A stretch of DNA of 64,000 nucleotides. It comes from Pseudomonas sp. EpS/L25 (lineage in GTDB: Bacteria; Pseudomonadota; Gammaproteobacteria; Pseudomonadales; Pseudomonadaceae). Shown in pieces: positions 56,208 to 64,000 of this stretch; position 1 is the stretch's first letter; each line of letters opens with the position of its first letter. The translations under genes and the position numbers were made by a program. The stretch is taken from positions 122,226 to 186,225 of the forward strand of contig NZ_LNUP01000011.1 of NCBI RefSeq assembly GCF_001512295.1. The letters run 5' to 3'. The notes under the pieces were generated by a model that worked only from the letters and a program-made list of their open reading frames with translations, did not search any database and was not told the origin of the DNA.

Positions 56208-56342
56208 CGGATGTCCTCCTGGGCCGAATGCCTGGGTGTCCCTTCTAGGGAAGACACAGGCGTCATTGCATGGCTGTCAGCTTACCGGGACGCACCGCGA
56301 AAACCAAATACAGACTAAATAAAGACCAAGCAGGCCTATCGA

Positions 56343-57251
56343 TCACACCGGCATCCCGCCCTGATCGCGAAAGCTCTCCTCCAGGTGCTCCAGCCAGGCG
56401 CGTACCGCCGGCAATTGGCCGCGTCTGTGGGCATAGGCGGCCTGCAGATGGCCGCCGGGCAGCGACCAGTCCGGCAGCAGGCGCTGCAGGCGACCCTCGG
56501 CCAGTTCGGACTCGCAATAGAGCAGCGGCAGCATCGTGTAGCCGAGACCCGCCAGGGCGGCGGTCTTGCGTACGCTGAAGTCGTCGATGCCCAGCCGGGC
56601 TTCCAGTACCAGTTCGCGGCGCTGGCCGTCGGGACCGACCATGCGCAGGTGCACCCGGCGATCCAGCTCCAGGGCGCCGAGCAGCGGGACGCCCAGCAGG
56701 GCTTCCGGCGCATCCAGCTGGCGACCGACGAGAAAGGCGGGTGCGGCCACCAGCACCCCGGAGGCCTGGCGCAAGCGGCGCACGATCAGCCCCGGTTCCA
56801 CGTCGTCGACGTCTCTTACCCGCAGGGCCACGTCGAGGCCCTCGTTGACCACGTCCACCCGCCGATTGACCAGCACCATCTCCAGCTGAACCTGGGGATA
56901 GCGCTGCAGGAAGCGAGTGACGACGTCGGGTAGGTAATCCTGGGCCAGGGCCACCGGGCAGGACACGCGCAGCGGTCCTCGGGGTTCGCTGGACAGGCTG
57001 GCCGCCGTTTCGGCGGCGCTCTCCGCCTCGCGCAGCAGCGCCTGACAGTGCACCAGATAGCGCTCGCCGAGGGTGGTGAGGGTGAGGGTACGGGTGGTGC
57101 GCTGCAGCAGGCGGGCGCCCAGGCGCGTCTCCAGCTCGGCGATGCGCCGCGACAGCCGTGACTTGGGAATGCCCAGCAGGCGCCCGGCAGCAGCGAAACC
57201 ACCGGCTTCCACCACCTTGGCGAAGTAGGCGAGATCATTGAGGTCTTGCAT
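56343..57251 (-). CDS. LysR family regulator, divergent from azoR
   Basis: A 302-residue LysR protein (FAAAGRLLGIPKSRLSRRIA helix-turn-helix, LTLTTLGERYLVHCQALL, effector domain with RVSCPVALAQDYLP). It lies 110 bases from the divergent azoreductase gene, an arrangement usual for regulator and target. Complete and undamaged. Confidence 0.87.
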   Translation of the reverse strand: MQDLNDLAYFAKVVEAGGFAAAGRLLGIPKSRLSRRIAELETRLGARLLQRTTRTLTLTTLGERYLVHCQALLREAESAAETAASLSSEPRGPLRVSCPVALAQDYLPDVVTRFLQRYPQVQLEMVLVNRRVDVVNEGLDVALRVRDVDDVEPGLIVRRLRQASGVLVAAPAFLVGRQLDAPEALLGVPLLGALELDRRVHLRMVGPDGQRRELVLEARLGIDDFSVRKTAALAGLGYTMLPLLYCESELAEGRLQRLLPDWSLPGGHLQAAYAHRRGQLPAVRAWLEHLEESFRDQGGMPV

Positions 57252-57274
57252 GGCGAATTGTCCTGCCTATGGGA

Positions 57275-57284
57275 CGATGCATCG
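57275..57284. promoter_or_regulatory. candidate operator between LysR gene and azoR
   Basis: A perfect 10-base palindrome CGATGCATCG lies in the divergent promoter region 24 bases before the LysR start codon. A second palindromic ATCGAT occurs 15 bases further on. Either could bind the regulator, but no experimental motif is known to me for this protein. Confidence 0.25.
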
Positions 57285-57361
57285 CATTCTAGGGTACTAA
57301 TCGATCATTCGGCTTATCTGTAGCCTGAACTCATCTTCTCGACCTCCACAGGACAGGCGCC

Positions 57362-57964
57362 ATGAACCTACTGCACATCGACTCCAGCATCCTCGGCGAT
57401 CATTCCGCTTCCCGCGCCCTGGGCGCCAAGGTGGTCACGGCCCTGAAAGCGGCCAATCCGGCCCTGGATGTCACCTATCACGATCTGGCCCATGACGCCC
57501 TCGGTCACTTCTCCGGTGCCAGCCTTGCCGCTGGCGCCACGCCCGCCGAACAGCGCACCGCCGAACAACGCGCCGAGACCGAGCGCAATGCCCGCGCCCT
57601 GCAGGAATTCCTCGCGGCCGACGTGCTGGTGCTGGGCGCGCCCATGTACAACTTCACCATCCCGACCCAGCTCAAGGCCTGGATCGACCGCATTACCGTG
57701 GCCGGTACCACCTTCCGCTACACCGAAAGCGGCCCGGAAGGCCTCTGCGCGGGCAAGAAGGCGATCATCGTCTCCACCGCCGGCGGCATCCATGCCGGCA
57801 AACCCACCGGCATCGCCCACGAGGACTACCTGAAGCTGCTGCTGGGCTTCCTCGGCATCACCGACATCCAGATCGTCCGCGCCGAAGGCCTGGCCTATGG
57901 CGATGACGCCAAGGGTGCCGCCCTGGCCAGCGCCGAGCGGCAGATCGCCGAGCAGTACGCTTAG
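57362..57964 (+). CDS. azoR: FMN-dependent NADH-azoreductase
   Basis: A 200-residue flavodoxin-fold quinone/azo reductase. [18 protein letters not shown] binds FMN phosphate, [20 protein letters not shown] and [10 protein letters not shown] are family signatures. It reduces quinones and azo compounds with NADH in the cytoplasm, usually in oxidant or electrophile defence. Probably controlled by the divergent LysR. Confidence 0.92.
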   Translation: MNLLHIDSSILGDHSASRALGAKVVTALKAANPALDVTYHDLAHDALGHFSGASLAAGATPAEQRTAEQRAETERNARALQEFLAADVLVLGAPMYNFTIPTQLKAWIDRITVAGTTFRYTESGPEGLCAGKKAIIVSTAGGIHAGKPTGIAHEDYLKLLLGFLGITDIQIVRAEGLAYGDDAKGAALASAERQIAEQYA

Positions 57965-57972
57965 GTTCGGGC

Positions 57973-58020
57973 ACCCTCACCCCCGGCCCCTCTCCCAGAG
58001 GGAGAGGGTTGGGGTGAGGG
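57973..58020. repeat. CCCTCACCCC inverted repeat between azoR and aldo-keto reductase
   Basis: A near-perfect hairpin with arms CCCTCACCCC and GGGGTGAGGG around an inner CCCTCTCCC/GGGAGAGGG stem. It lies between convergent genes and matches the repeats at 34551 and 36663. It may serve as a bidirectional transcription stop. Confidence 0.75.
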
Positions 58021-58032
58021 CAAGGCCATACC

Positions 58033-59013
58033 TCAGCTGAACCCCACCACCGGATGCGGCACATAGGGCGCTTCCAGGGCAGCGATCTCTTCTTCGCTCA
58101 ACCGTAGCGCCAAGGCCGCCACCGCATCCTCCAGATGCTGCGGCTTGGACGCCCCCACGATGGGCGCATCGATTCCCGGTTTCTGCAGCAGCCAGGCCAG
58201 GGCTACCTGGGCACGGGGTACGCCACGGTCGGCGGCGATGCGGGCCACCGCCTCGACGATCTGGCGATCCGACTCCTCGCTCGCCCGGTAGAGCGTCTTG
58301 CCGTAGGCATCGCTCTCGGTGCGCGCCGTGCTGGCATCCCAGTCGCGGGTCAGGCGTCCACGGGCCAGGGGACTCCAGGGAATCACCCCGATACCGGCAT
58401 CGCGACACAGCGGCAGCATCTCCCGCTCCTCTTCGCGAGCGAGCAGATTCACGTGGTTCTGCATGGTGGCGAATCTGGTCCAGCCATGGCGTTCGGCGGT
58501 GTGCAGCGCCTTGGCGAATTGCCAGGCGTACATGCTGCTGGCACCGAGGTGCAGCGCCTTGCCGGCCTTGACCACGTCGTGCAGGGCTTCCAGGGTCTCC
58601 TCGATGGGCGTCTGGTAGTCCCAGCGATGGATCTGGTAGAGGTCGACATAGTCGGTGCCCAGCCGCCGCAGGCTGGCGTCGATGGCCGCGAAGATGGCCT
58701 TGCGCGACAGGCCGCCGACGTTGGGCTGGTCCCGCAGCGGGAAATACACCTTGGTCGCCAGCACGATCTCCTCCCGCACGGCATTGGCCTTGAGAAAGCC
58801 ACCGACGATCTCTTCGCTGGTGCCATCGGAATAGCTGTTGGCGGTATCGAAGAAGTTGATGCCCAGGTCCAGCGCCTTCTTCAGTAGCGGCTGGCTCTGG
58901 TCTTCCGGCAGGGTCCAGGGATGATTGCCGCGCTCGGGCACGCCATAGGTCATGCAGCCGAGGCAGAGGGGCGAGATCTTCAGACCGGTGCGGCCTAGAT
59001 TGCGGTAGTCCAT
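58033..59013 (-). CDS. aldo/keto reductase
   Basis: A 326-residue NADPH-dependent reductase. The N-terminus MDYRNLGRTGLKISPLCLG is typical, and the catalytic Asp-Tyr-Lys-His set is in FFDTANSYSDG, LATKVYF and YQIHRWD. GGAGG lies six bases before the chosen ATG at 59013, which excludes the 12 extra residues of the longer frame. It belongs to the YajO/Tas-like group; substrate unknown. Confidence 0.88.
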   Translation of the reverse strand: MDYRNLGRTGLKISPLCLGCMTYGVPERGNHPWTLPEDQSQPLLKKALDLGINFFDTANSYSDGTSEEIVGGFLKANAVREEIVLATKVYFPLRDQPNVGGLSRKAIFAAIDASLRRLGTDYVDLYQIHRWDYQTPIEETLEALHDVVKAGKALHLGASSMYAWQFAKALHTAERHGWTRFATMQNHVNLLAREEEREMLPLCRDAGIGVIPWSPLARGRLTRDWDASTARTESDAYGKTLYRASEESDRQIVEAVARIAADRGVPRAQVALAWLLQKPGIDAPIVGASKPQHLEDAVAALALRLSEEEIAALEAPYVPHPVVGFS

Positions 59014-59131
59014 GAGGGCCTCCAGGAGTGGTCGAAAGGGGTTGACCACGCCGTTCCCGGATCGACTGCAACGAACTTACCGACTGCCGCCAGGTTCTAG
59101 ATGGATTCGTACCTACAACCGGAGACGCTCC

Positions 59132-59560
59132 ATGAAGAAATATGCTTCCGCGGTCTGGCAAGGCGGTCTGAAGGATGGCAAGGGCCATATCACTACCGAG
59201 AGCGGTGCGCTCAAGGACAACGCCTATGGCTTCAACACCCGTTTCGAAGGCACGCCGGGTACCAACCCCGAAGAGCTGATCGGCGCGGCCCATGCCGGTT
59301 GCTTCTCCATGGCCTTCTCCATGCTGCTGGGCCAGCAGGGTCTCACCCCCGAACGCATCGAGACCAAGGCCGACGTCACCCTGGACAAGGTCGGCGAAGG
59401 TTTCGAGATCACCACCATCGATCTGACCATGAAAGCCAAGATTCCAGGCGCTACCCAGGAACAGTTCACCACCATCGCCAACCAGGCGAAGGAAGGCTGC
59501 CCGGTGTCCAAGGTGCTCAAGGGCGCCAAGATCAACCTGCACGCCACCCTCGAAGGCTGA
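59132..59560 (+). CDS. OsmC family peroxiredoxin
   Basis: A 142-residue thiol peroxidase. The two redox cysteines are in AAHAGCFSMAF and EGCPVSKVL, and GTNPEELIGAAHAG is the conserved loop. It removes organic hydroperoxides during osmotic or oxidative stress. The start at 59132 follows GGAG by seven bases; the longer frame from 59012 is not supported. Confidence 0.9.
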   Translation: MKKYASAVWQGGLKDGKGHITTESGALKDNAYGFNTRFEGTPGTNPEELIGAAHAGCFSMAFSMLLGQQGLTPERIETKADVTLDKVGEGFEITTIDLTMKAKIPGATQEQFTTIANQAKEGCPVSKVLKGAKINLHATLEG

Positions 59561-59676
59561 CCGCCCAGCGCGCTTGCCGGTGCCACTCGGGCACCGGCAA
59601 CACCGCGTCATAAAGGCCGTCCGCAAGGGACGGGGTGAATCGTTAGACTCCTTGGCTCACGCTCAAGGAGTCCTCG

Positions 59677-59805
59677 ATGAACGATTCCATCTTCATGGCA
59701 CTTTTCTCGCTTCTTTCCTTGCTGCTGCTCGGCGGCGGTATCTACGGCTGCGTGATCCTCAATCGCCAGCGCCGCGATATCGAAAAGAACGACAGCGACG
59801 GTTGA
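59677..59805 (+). CDS. 42-residue single-pass membrane protein
   Basis: An ATG at 59677 follows AAGGAG by six bases and opens a 42-codon frame ending at 59805. Residues 5-28 form a hydrophobic helix (MALFSLLSLLLLGGGIYGCV) with a G-G-G-x-x-G packing face and the tail NRQRRDIEKNDSDG is positively then negatively charged. It belongs to no family I recognise. It is convergent with the cupin gene, one base apart. Confidence 0.6.
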   Translation: MNDSIFMALFSLLSLLLLGGGIYGCVILNRQRRDIEKNDSDG

Positions 59806-59806
59806 C

Positions 59807-60079
59807 TCAGGCCGAACGTCGTCCCGCCAGGTAGCGTACGCCCTCGGGCCCGAAGCCTTCCGTGTGTGGCTCATGGGCGCCGAGGTGGAAGATGTCGCCA
59901 GCCTGGTAAAGCTGCTCACCCTCCGCAGTACGCAGCCACAACTCGCCATCGATGACCAGCGCCCTGGCTTCGAAGGGATGGCTGTGGACATCCAGGCGGT
60001 CATGGGGCTCGCGCTCCACCAGCACCGGTGGCTGGAAGCCGTCGTGGGCGAGCTGGGCGAGAAAGGTGGCTTTGTCCAT
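59807..60079 (-). CDS. small cupin-domain protein
   Basis: A 90-residue single-domain cupin. Metal-site histidines lie in DVHSHPFEARALVIDGELWL and HLGAHEPHTEGFG. Function is unspecified; such proteins bind metal or small ligands. No partner is obvious. Confidence 0.78.
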   Translation of the reverse strand: MDKATFLAQLAHDGFQPPVLVEREPHDRLDVHSHPFEARALVIDGELWLRTAEGEQLYQAGDIFHLGAHEPHTEGFGPEGVRYLAGRRSA

Positions 60080-60192
60080 GGCAGGTCCTGCATGAGGCGA
60101 AGGGTAGGCGCAACCCTACGGCTGGACGGGCCTGGCGACCAGTCAAACGCCTCTATGGCGGTCCCTGGCCGGCTCTATGAGGCCCGCACCGA

Positions 60193-60477
60193 TCAGTCAC
60201 CGACGCGATTGGACCGGCGGCTTATCGTGCGGGAAACCAAGGTTCCACGTGGAGCATCAGGATTGGAGCTTGCGTTCCACCTCGGCAGTTCCTCCGCCTC
60301 CTGCTCCTTGGTCTTGATGTCGGTCGGGGTGATCACCTTGTCGATACCATCGGTCGGCGTCGATTCCGGCTGCTGGATGTCCTTCTTCACCACGTCCACA
60401 GGGCGGCCCGCTTCATCGCGTGCGGGTTCGTTGGGTGGCGTCTTGCCCAGATGGGCATCGGAACGCTGATTGCTCAT
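60193..60477 (-). CDS. small hydrophilic stress-type protein
   Basis: A 94-residue, strongly charged protein (MSNQRSDAHLGKTPPNEPAR at the start) rich in D, E, K, P and T, without cysteines or membrane segments. Composition suggests an intrinsically disordered protein; no family is recognised. AGGAG lies seven bases upstream of the ATG at 60477; the frame continues upstream only as noise. Confidence 0.6.
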   Translation of the reverse strand: MSNQRSDAHLGKTPPNEPARDEAGRPVDVVKKDIQQPESTPTDGIDKVITPTDIKTKEQEAEELPRWNASSNPDAPRGTLVSRTISRRSNRVGD

Positions 60478-60541
60478 GGAACATCTCCTCGCTGGATTCT
60501 CAACTTCGAACCCGGCGACGGCCACGGAGTTCTCCCACCAC

Positions 60542-60964
60542 TCAGGATGGCCGTCGAACCCGCTCGAGGTAGGCCAACAGCTGCGCCTGCTCGGCTGCGT
60601 CCAGCGGGGCAAAGACGGCTTCCAGCGCCCGACGCCGGGGCACCTGGGCCTGGTCCAGGGCCTGATGGCCCTGCTCGGTGAGATGCACCAGCAGGGCGCG
60701 GCGATCCTGGGGATGCGGCTCGCGACGAACCAGGCCATCGCGCTCCAGGGCGTCGAAGGCGTCGGTCAGGGTGCGCGGCGCATGGCGCAGCTCCTCGGCG
60801 ACCTCGCCGGGACGGCAGGGGCCTCGTTGCTCAAGCACCTTCAGCACCTTGTAGCGGGCGAAGGAGAGACCGGATGCCTTGAGGGTCTCATCCAGTTGTT
60901 GACGCATCTGCCGTTTCAGGTCCATCAGAGCTTCGGCAATGGCGGCGGCGGTTGACATGAGCAA
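60542..60964 (-). CDS. MarR family regulator
   Basis: A 140-residue winged-helix regulator (LSFARYKVLKVLEQRGPCRP, EVAEELRHAPRTLTDAFDALE, the wing DRRALLVHLTEQG). A TTG start at 60964 has GAGGG five bases upstream; the ATG at 60958 would leave 11. It is divergent from the siderophore-interacting gene by 30 bases and very probably represses it. Confidence 0.85.
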   Translation of the reverse strand: MLMSTAAAIAEALMDLKRQMRQQLDETLKASGLSFARYKVLKVLEQRGPCRPGEVAEELRHAPRTLTDAFDALERDGLVRREPHPQDRRALLVHLTEQGHQALDQAQVPRRRALEAVFAPLDAAEQAQLLAYLERVRRPS

Positions 60965-60982
60965 TGCTTCCCTCGAATATAG

Positions 60983-60994
60983 TGAGGAACCTCA
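60983..60994. promoter_or_regulatory. candidate MarR operator at the siderophore-interacting gene
   Basis: The inverted repeat TGAGG-AA-CCTCA lies directly before the ATG at 60995 and partly overlaps a TATAGT -10 box (60978-60983). A TTGACA (60952-60957) is 20 bases upstream of that box. Binding of the MarR protein here would block the promoter. If transcription starts near 60990, the 60995 start would have almost no leader, and ATG 61013 could be used instead. Confidence 0.45.
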
Positions 60995-61807
60995 ATGAAT
61001 GGTACCTCCACAATGGCGACATCTTTTCACAGCCACGCGGGCGATGCCAGTGCCCGTCACCTTTTCCAACGTGTGCGCTTCGAACTCAAGCGGCGCTGGG
61101 CGACCGTGGTCCGCCGGGAAGAGCTGGGCGGCGACCTGCTGCGCCTGACCTTCGGTGGCCCTGACCTGGCCGACTTCCAAAGCGCGGCCTTCGACGAGCA
61201 CGTGAAGCTGTTCGTCCCCGCCGACGCCACCCCGATCCGCACCGCCAGCCCCGAGCAACTGGTCGGCCGGCACTACACGCCCCGTCATTACGATGCCGCA
61301 CGGGGCGAACTGGCCATCGACTTCTATCTGCACGAGGCGGGGGTGCTGACCTCCTGGGCGCGCCAGGCGCAGCCCGGTGCCGAGCTGGTCATCGGTGGGC
61401 CCAAGGGCGCCCTGGTGCCGCCGGAGGATTTCGACTGGTATCTGCTGGCCGGTGACGAAACCGCCCTGCCCGCCATCGCCCGCCGCCTCGAACAGCTGGC
61501 GGCCGGGGCGCGGGTGCTGGTGATCGCCGAGGTAGCCCGCGCAGGCCTGGAGATCGCCCTGCCCACGGCCGCTGACGCCGAGATCCGCTGGGTCTATCGC
61601 GACCTCCTGCCCGCTGCCCTGGTGCAGACCCTGGAAGCCCTGGAGCTGCCCACCGGCGAGGGCTATGCCTGGATCGCCGGAGAAGCCAGCCAGGCCCGGG
61701 CCGCGCGCCAGGCCCTGCTGGCCAAGGGCTTGCCGAAAGACTGGGTCAAGGCCGCCGGCTACTGGAAGCTGGGCGAGAGCGACCAGCACGTGAAGGTCGA
61801 GGATTGA
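60995..61807 (+). CDS. siderophore-interacting FAD ferric reductase
   Basis: A 270-residue SIP/ViuB family flavoprotein. RHYTPRHYD binds FAD, and GPKGALVPPEDFDWYLLAGD plus ETALPAIARRLE form the NAD(P)H domain; the C-terminal GYWKLG segment is characteristic. It reduces ferric siderophores in the cytoplasm to release iron. An MFS gene follows with a 4-base overlap. Confidence 0.88.
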   Translation: MNGTSTMATSFHSHAGDASARHLFQRVRFELKRRWATVVRREELGGDLLRLTFGGPDLADFQSAAFDEHVKLFVPADATPIRTASPEQLVGRHYTPRHYDAARGELAIDFYLHEAGVLTSWARQAQPGAELVIGGPKGALVPPEDFDWYLLAGDETALPAIARRLEQLAAGARVLVIAEVARAGLEIALPTAADAEIRWVYRDLLPAALVQTLEALELPTGEGYAWIAGEASQARAARQALLAKGLPKDWVKAAGYWKLGESDQHVKVED

Positions 61808-63147
61808 GCACCAGCGCCGTCGCCGACGGCCTGCCCCGGCCACGCCGCTATCGGGCGGTCGCCGCCCTGCTGCTCGCCATCAGCATGACGGTGCTGGACA
61901 GCGGCATCGCCAACCTGGCCCTGCCCAGCATCGCCGAAGCCCTCGATGTCTCGGCAGCCGCCGCGGTGTGGATAGTCAGTGCCTACCAGCTGAGCCTCGT
62001 CGCCCTGCTGTTTCCCCTGGCCGCGGTAGCCGAACGCCAGGGACTACGGCCGGTATTCGCCGCCGGGGTCGGCATCTTCGGGGTGGCCTCCCTGGGCTGC
62101 GCCCTGGCGCCGGGCCTCGGCAGCCTGGTGGCCGCCCGCGCGCTCCAGGGTGTGGGCGCCGCCGCCATCATGTGCGTCAGCGCCGGCATCGTGCGGCTGT
62201 CCTATCCCCGTGCGCGCCTGGGGCGTGGCATCGCCATCAATGCCCTCTGCGTGGCCCTGGGGTCGGCCGCCGCTCCCAGCCTGGGCGCCGCCATCCTGGC
62301 CGTGGGCGGCTGGCCCTGGCTGTTCGCGGTCAATGTTCCGGTCGCCCTGCTGATCGCGGCGCTGGTGCGCAATCTGCCCGACAGCCCGCGCGCGCAACGT
62401 CGCCTCGATCCCCTCAGCGTGCTGCTCAACGCCCTGCTGTTCTGCGCGGGCATCGGTGGACTCGAACGCCTGGGCGCTGCGCCACTGCAAGGGCTGGCCC
62501 TGCTCCTGCTCGCCAGTGCCAGCCTGGTGCTGCTGGTGCGCCGTGAACGTGGATTACCGGCGCCGCTGCTGCCGGTCGACCTGCTGGGGCTGCCGGTGAT
62601 GCGCCATGCCGTGCTGGCCTCGGTCTGCTCCTTCGCCGCGCAGATGCTCTGCTTCCTCGCCCTGCCCTTCTACCTGCAGCACCAGCTGGGGTTGGTGCCC
62701 CTGCAGATCGCCTTGCTGATGCTGAGCTGGCCGCTCACGGTGGCGGTGTCCGCGCAGGTGGCGGGGCGCCTCGCCGATCGCTATCCGCCGCAGCGCCTGT
62801 GCATGCTGGGCGGCCTGGGCATCGCCCTGGGCCTGGCGGCCGCCGCCGGCATGCCGCTGGCGCACTCCACCGCCCTGCTGATTCCCTGCCTGGTGATCGG
62901 TGGTATCGGCTTCGGTTTCTTCCAGGTGCCCAACAACAGGATCATGCTGACCGCCGCCCCGGCAGGACGCAACGGCGCCACCGGCGGCGTCCAGGCCACC
63001 GCCCGCCAGACCGGCATGGCCCTGGGCGCCGCGGCCCTGGCGCTGCTGCTGCATCTGGATGGCAGCCTGGCGCCACGGCTGGGATTGGCCCTGGCGGCGG
63101 CCCTGGGGCTGGTCGCCGCCTGGTCCAACTGGCGGGCGCCGCGTTAG
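61804..63147 (+). CDS. MFS transporter, DHA2-like
   Basis: A 447-residue permease with about 14 hydrophobic helices. The start is TTG at 61804 overlapping the upstream TGA. Motif LDSGIANLALPSIAEAL is the DHA drug-exporter signature and ARALQGVGAAAIM lies in the fifth helix. Coupling to the ferric reductase suggests handling of a siderophore or a related chelator, but general drug export is equally possible. Confidence 0.84.
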   Translation: MSTSAVADGLPRPRRYRAVAALLLAISMTVLDSGIANLALPSIAEALDVSAAAAVWIVSAYQLSLVALLFPLAAVAERQGLRPVFAAGVGIFGVASLGCALAPGLGSLVAARALQGVGAAAIMCVSAGIVRLSYPRARLGRGIAINALCVALGSAAAPSLGAAILAVGGWPWLFAVNVPVALLIAALVRNLPDSPRAQRRLDPLSVLLNALLFCAGIGGLERLGAAPLQGLALLLLASASLVLLVRRERGLPAPLLPVDLLGLPVMRHAVLASVCSFAAQMLCFLALPFYLQHQLGLVPLQIALLMLSWPLTVAVSAQVAGRLADRYPPQRLCMLGGLGIALGLAAAAGMPLAHSTALLIPCLVIGGIGFGFFQVPNNRIMLTAAPAGRNGATGGVQATARQTGMALGAAALALLLHLDGSLAPRLGLALAAALGLVAAWSNWRAPR

Positions 63148-63273
63148 GACTGGGGTAGCTCGCCGTGGGCTCAAGGCCGTGAAGGACTGCACAGCACGGG
63201 CGTGAAAACCTTGCCCTAGAGCCTTTCCTACGGCACTTTTCGGACCCTGCAGTTACCGATAGGGAGATCGGTC

Positions 63274-64000
63274 ATGTCTGGAACGCCTGCCGCACGTCTC
63301 GGCGACGCCATCGCCTGTCCCAAATGCGGGACCACCGCCCTGGTCCAGGGCTCGCCCAACGTCTTCTTCGACGGCCTGCCCGCCGCCACCCTCGGCCACG
63401 CCTGTGGCTGTGGTGCGACGGTGAGTGCCGCCGTCATCCCCAACGTCTTCATCAACGGCCAGCCTGCTGCCGTACTCGGCAGCGTCACCAGTCATGGCGG
63501 TGTGGTCATCGGCGGCTCGGGCACCGTCGTCATCGGTACCCAGGGCGATGGAGCGAGCACTGGCAGTGTGGCCAGTGGCGCCTGCGCGTCGAGCGGAGAG
63601 TCTGCGCGCCTGGTGCCGGGACAGGCCGCACCTCTGGGGCTGCGCGGTCGGGAGCGGCCGGGGCCGGGCGCTTTTTCCGATCACCCGCTGAGCGCCCCGT
63701 TAGACCAAGAAAAACCCGCCCGCGAGTCTGAACGCCCCGTGGAGCAGCGCATCACCCTGCGCATCGGCGTCTTCTTCGATGGCACCGGCAACAACCTCTT
63801 CAACGCCGCCACGGGTGCAACCTGCCGAGCGGAAGCTCAGGGTTTTCGGCAGGACCAGGCCGAGAGCATCGCACTGCACTGCGAAAAATTCATGCTGAAG
63901 GACGACAGCAGTTACGCCAATGCGGAGACGAATATCGCGCGGTTGTATCGGCTCTACCGGGACGATACCCAGCGCGCCATCGAGCAGGACGAAAACGCCG
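63274..64000 (+). CDS. type VI secretion PAAR-DUF2235 effector, 3' truncated
   Basis: Starts at ATG 63274, with AGGGAGA nine bases upstream, and is open to the window edge (242 codons). Residues 1-95 are a PAAR spike-tip domain (ARLGDAIACPKCGTTAL, GSPNVFFDGLPAATLGHACG, PNVFINGQPAAVLGS). After a linker rich in P, A and R, residues 165 onward begin a DUF2235 lipase domain with GVFFDGTGNNLFNA, the signature shared with Tle1 phospholipases. It would be loaded on the VgrG tip; an immunity gene is expected downstream. Confidence 0.87.
   Translation, partial: MSGTPAARLGDAIACPKCGTTALVQGSPNVFFDGLPAATLGHACGCGATVSAAVIPNVFINGQPAAVLGSVTSHGGVVIGGSGTVVIGTQGDGASTGSVASGACASSGESARLVPGQAAPLGLRGRERPGPGAFSDHPLSAPLDQEKPARESERPVEQRITLRIGVFFDGTGNNLFNAATGATCRAEAQGFRQDQAESIALHCEKFMLKDDSSYANAETNIARLYRLYRDDTQRAIEQDENA

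Overview
The window looks like a Pseudomonas chromosome, probably of the P. oryzihabitans/psychrotolerans kind, although the species is my inference. Three things point there: most of it is GC-rich, the neighbours DUF2782-thrB-polA, dgcAB-etf-dipeptidase and cdhR/caiX-cdhCAB-lipase are in Pseudomonas order, and Pseudomonas-style intergenic repeats are present. No rRNA, tRNA, CRISPR array or intact insertion sequence was found.

Positions 1-16.2 kb are visibly AT-richer and hold a surface-polysaccharide (O-antigen, ABC-transporter type) island. A truncated wzt, a deacetylase-fold protein, wecB and a glycosyltransferase run rightward. They converge on a leftward operon that starts near 16.2 kb: a GT4, a 1150-residue GT4-GT4-GT2 enzyme, an adenylate-forming CapK-like protein with an extra C-terminal module, a beta-helix protein, an ABC ATPase with destroyed nucleotide-binding motifs, a sugar methyltransferase that has lost its zinc cysteines, gmd and rmd. 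Gmd and Rmd would make GDP-D-rhamnose. The coupled, odd set of accessory proteins here is the best candidate for an undescribed system. A secreted GH5-DUF4214 protein follows at 16.8 kb.

Positions 18.5-34.4 kb carry an Lrp regulator, hglS (lysine catabolism), two tiny secreted proteins, the dctB-dctD two-component system, a SIS-domain sugar-phosphate enzyme, a complete curli operon (csgD-E-F-G-B-A and a csgH-like gene), then thrB, a DUF2782 gene and polA. A parS-like palindrome lies between the curli operon and thrB.

Positions 34.6-49.5 kb are a quaternary-amine catabolic block. The leftward operon dipeptidase-DUF5943-dgcA-dgcB-etfA-etfB demethylates dimethylglycine. The rightward operon caiX-cdhC-cdhA-cdhB-bbh-esterase, with divergent cdhR, converts gamma-butyrobetaine and carnitine to glycine betaine. 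The two blocks therefore form consecutive parts of one route.

Positions 49.5-64 kb are mixed accessory metabolism and regulation: a candidate small RNA, PAP2 phosphatase, haloacetate-dehalogenase-like hydrolase, tartrate dehydrogenase with a divergent LysR whose stop codon lies in a 181-bp MITE-like element, AraC/LysE, a ParE/Phd toxin-antitoxin pair, LysR/azoR, an aldo-keto reductase, OsmC, a 42-residue membrane protein, a cupin, MarR/siderophore-interacting reductase/MFS, and the start of a PAAR-DUF2235 type VI secretion effector that runs off the right edge.
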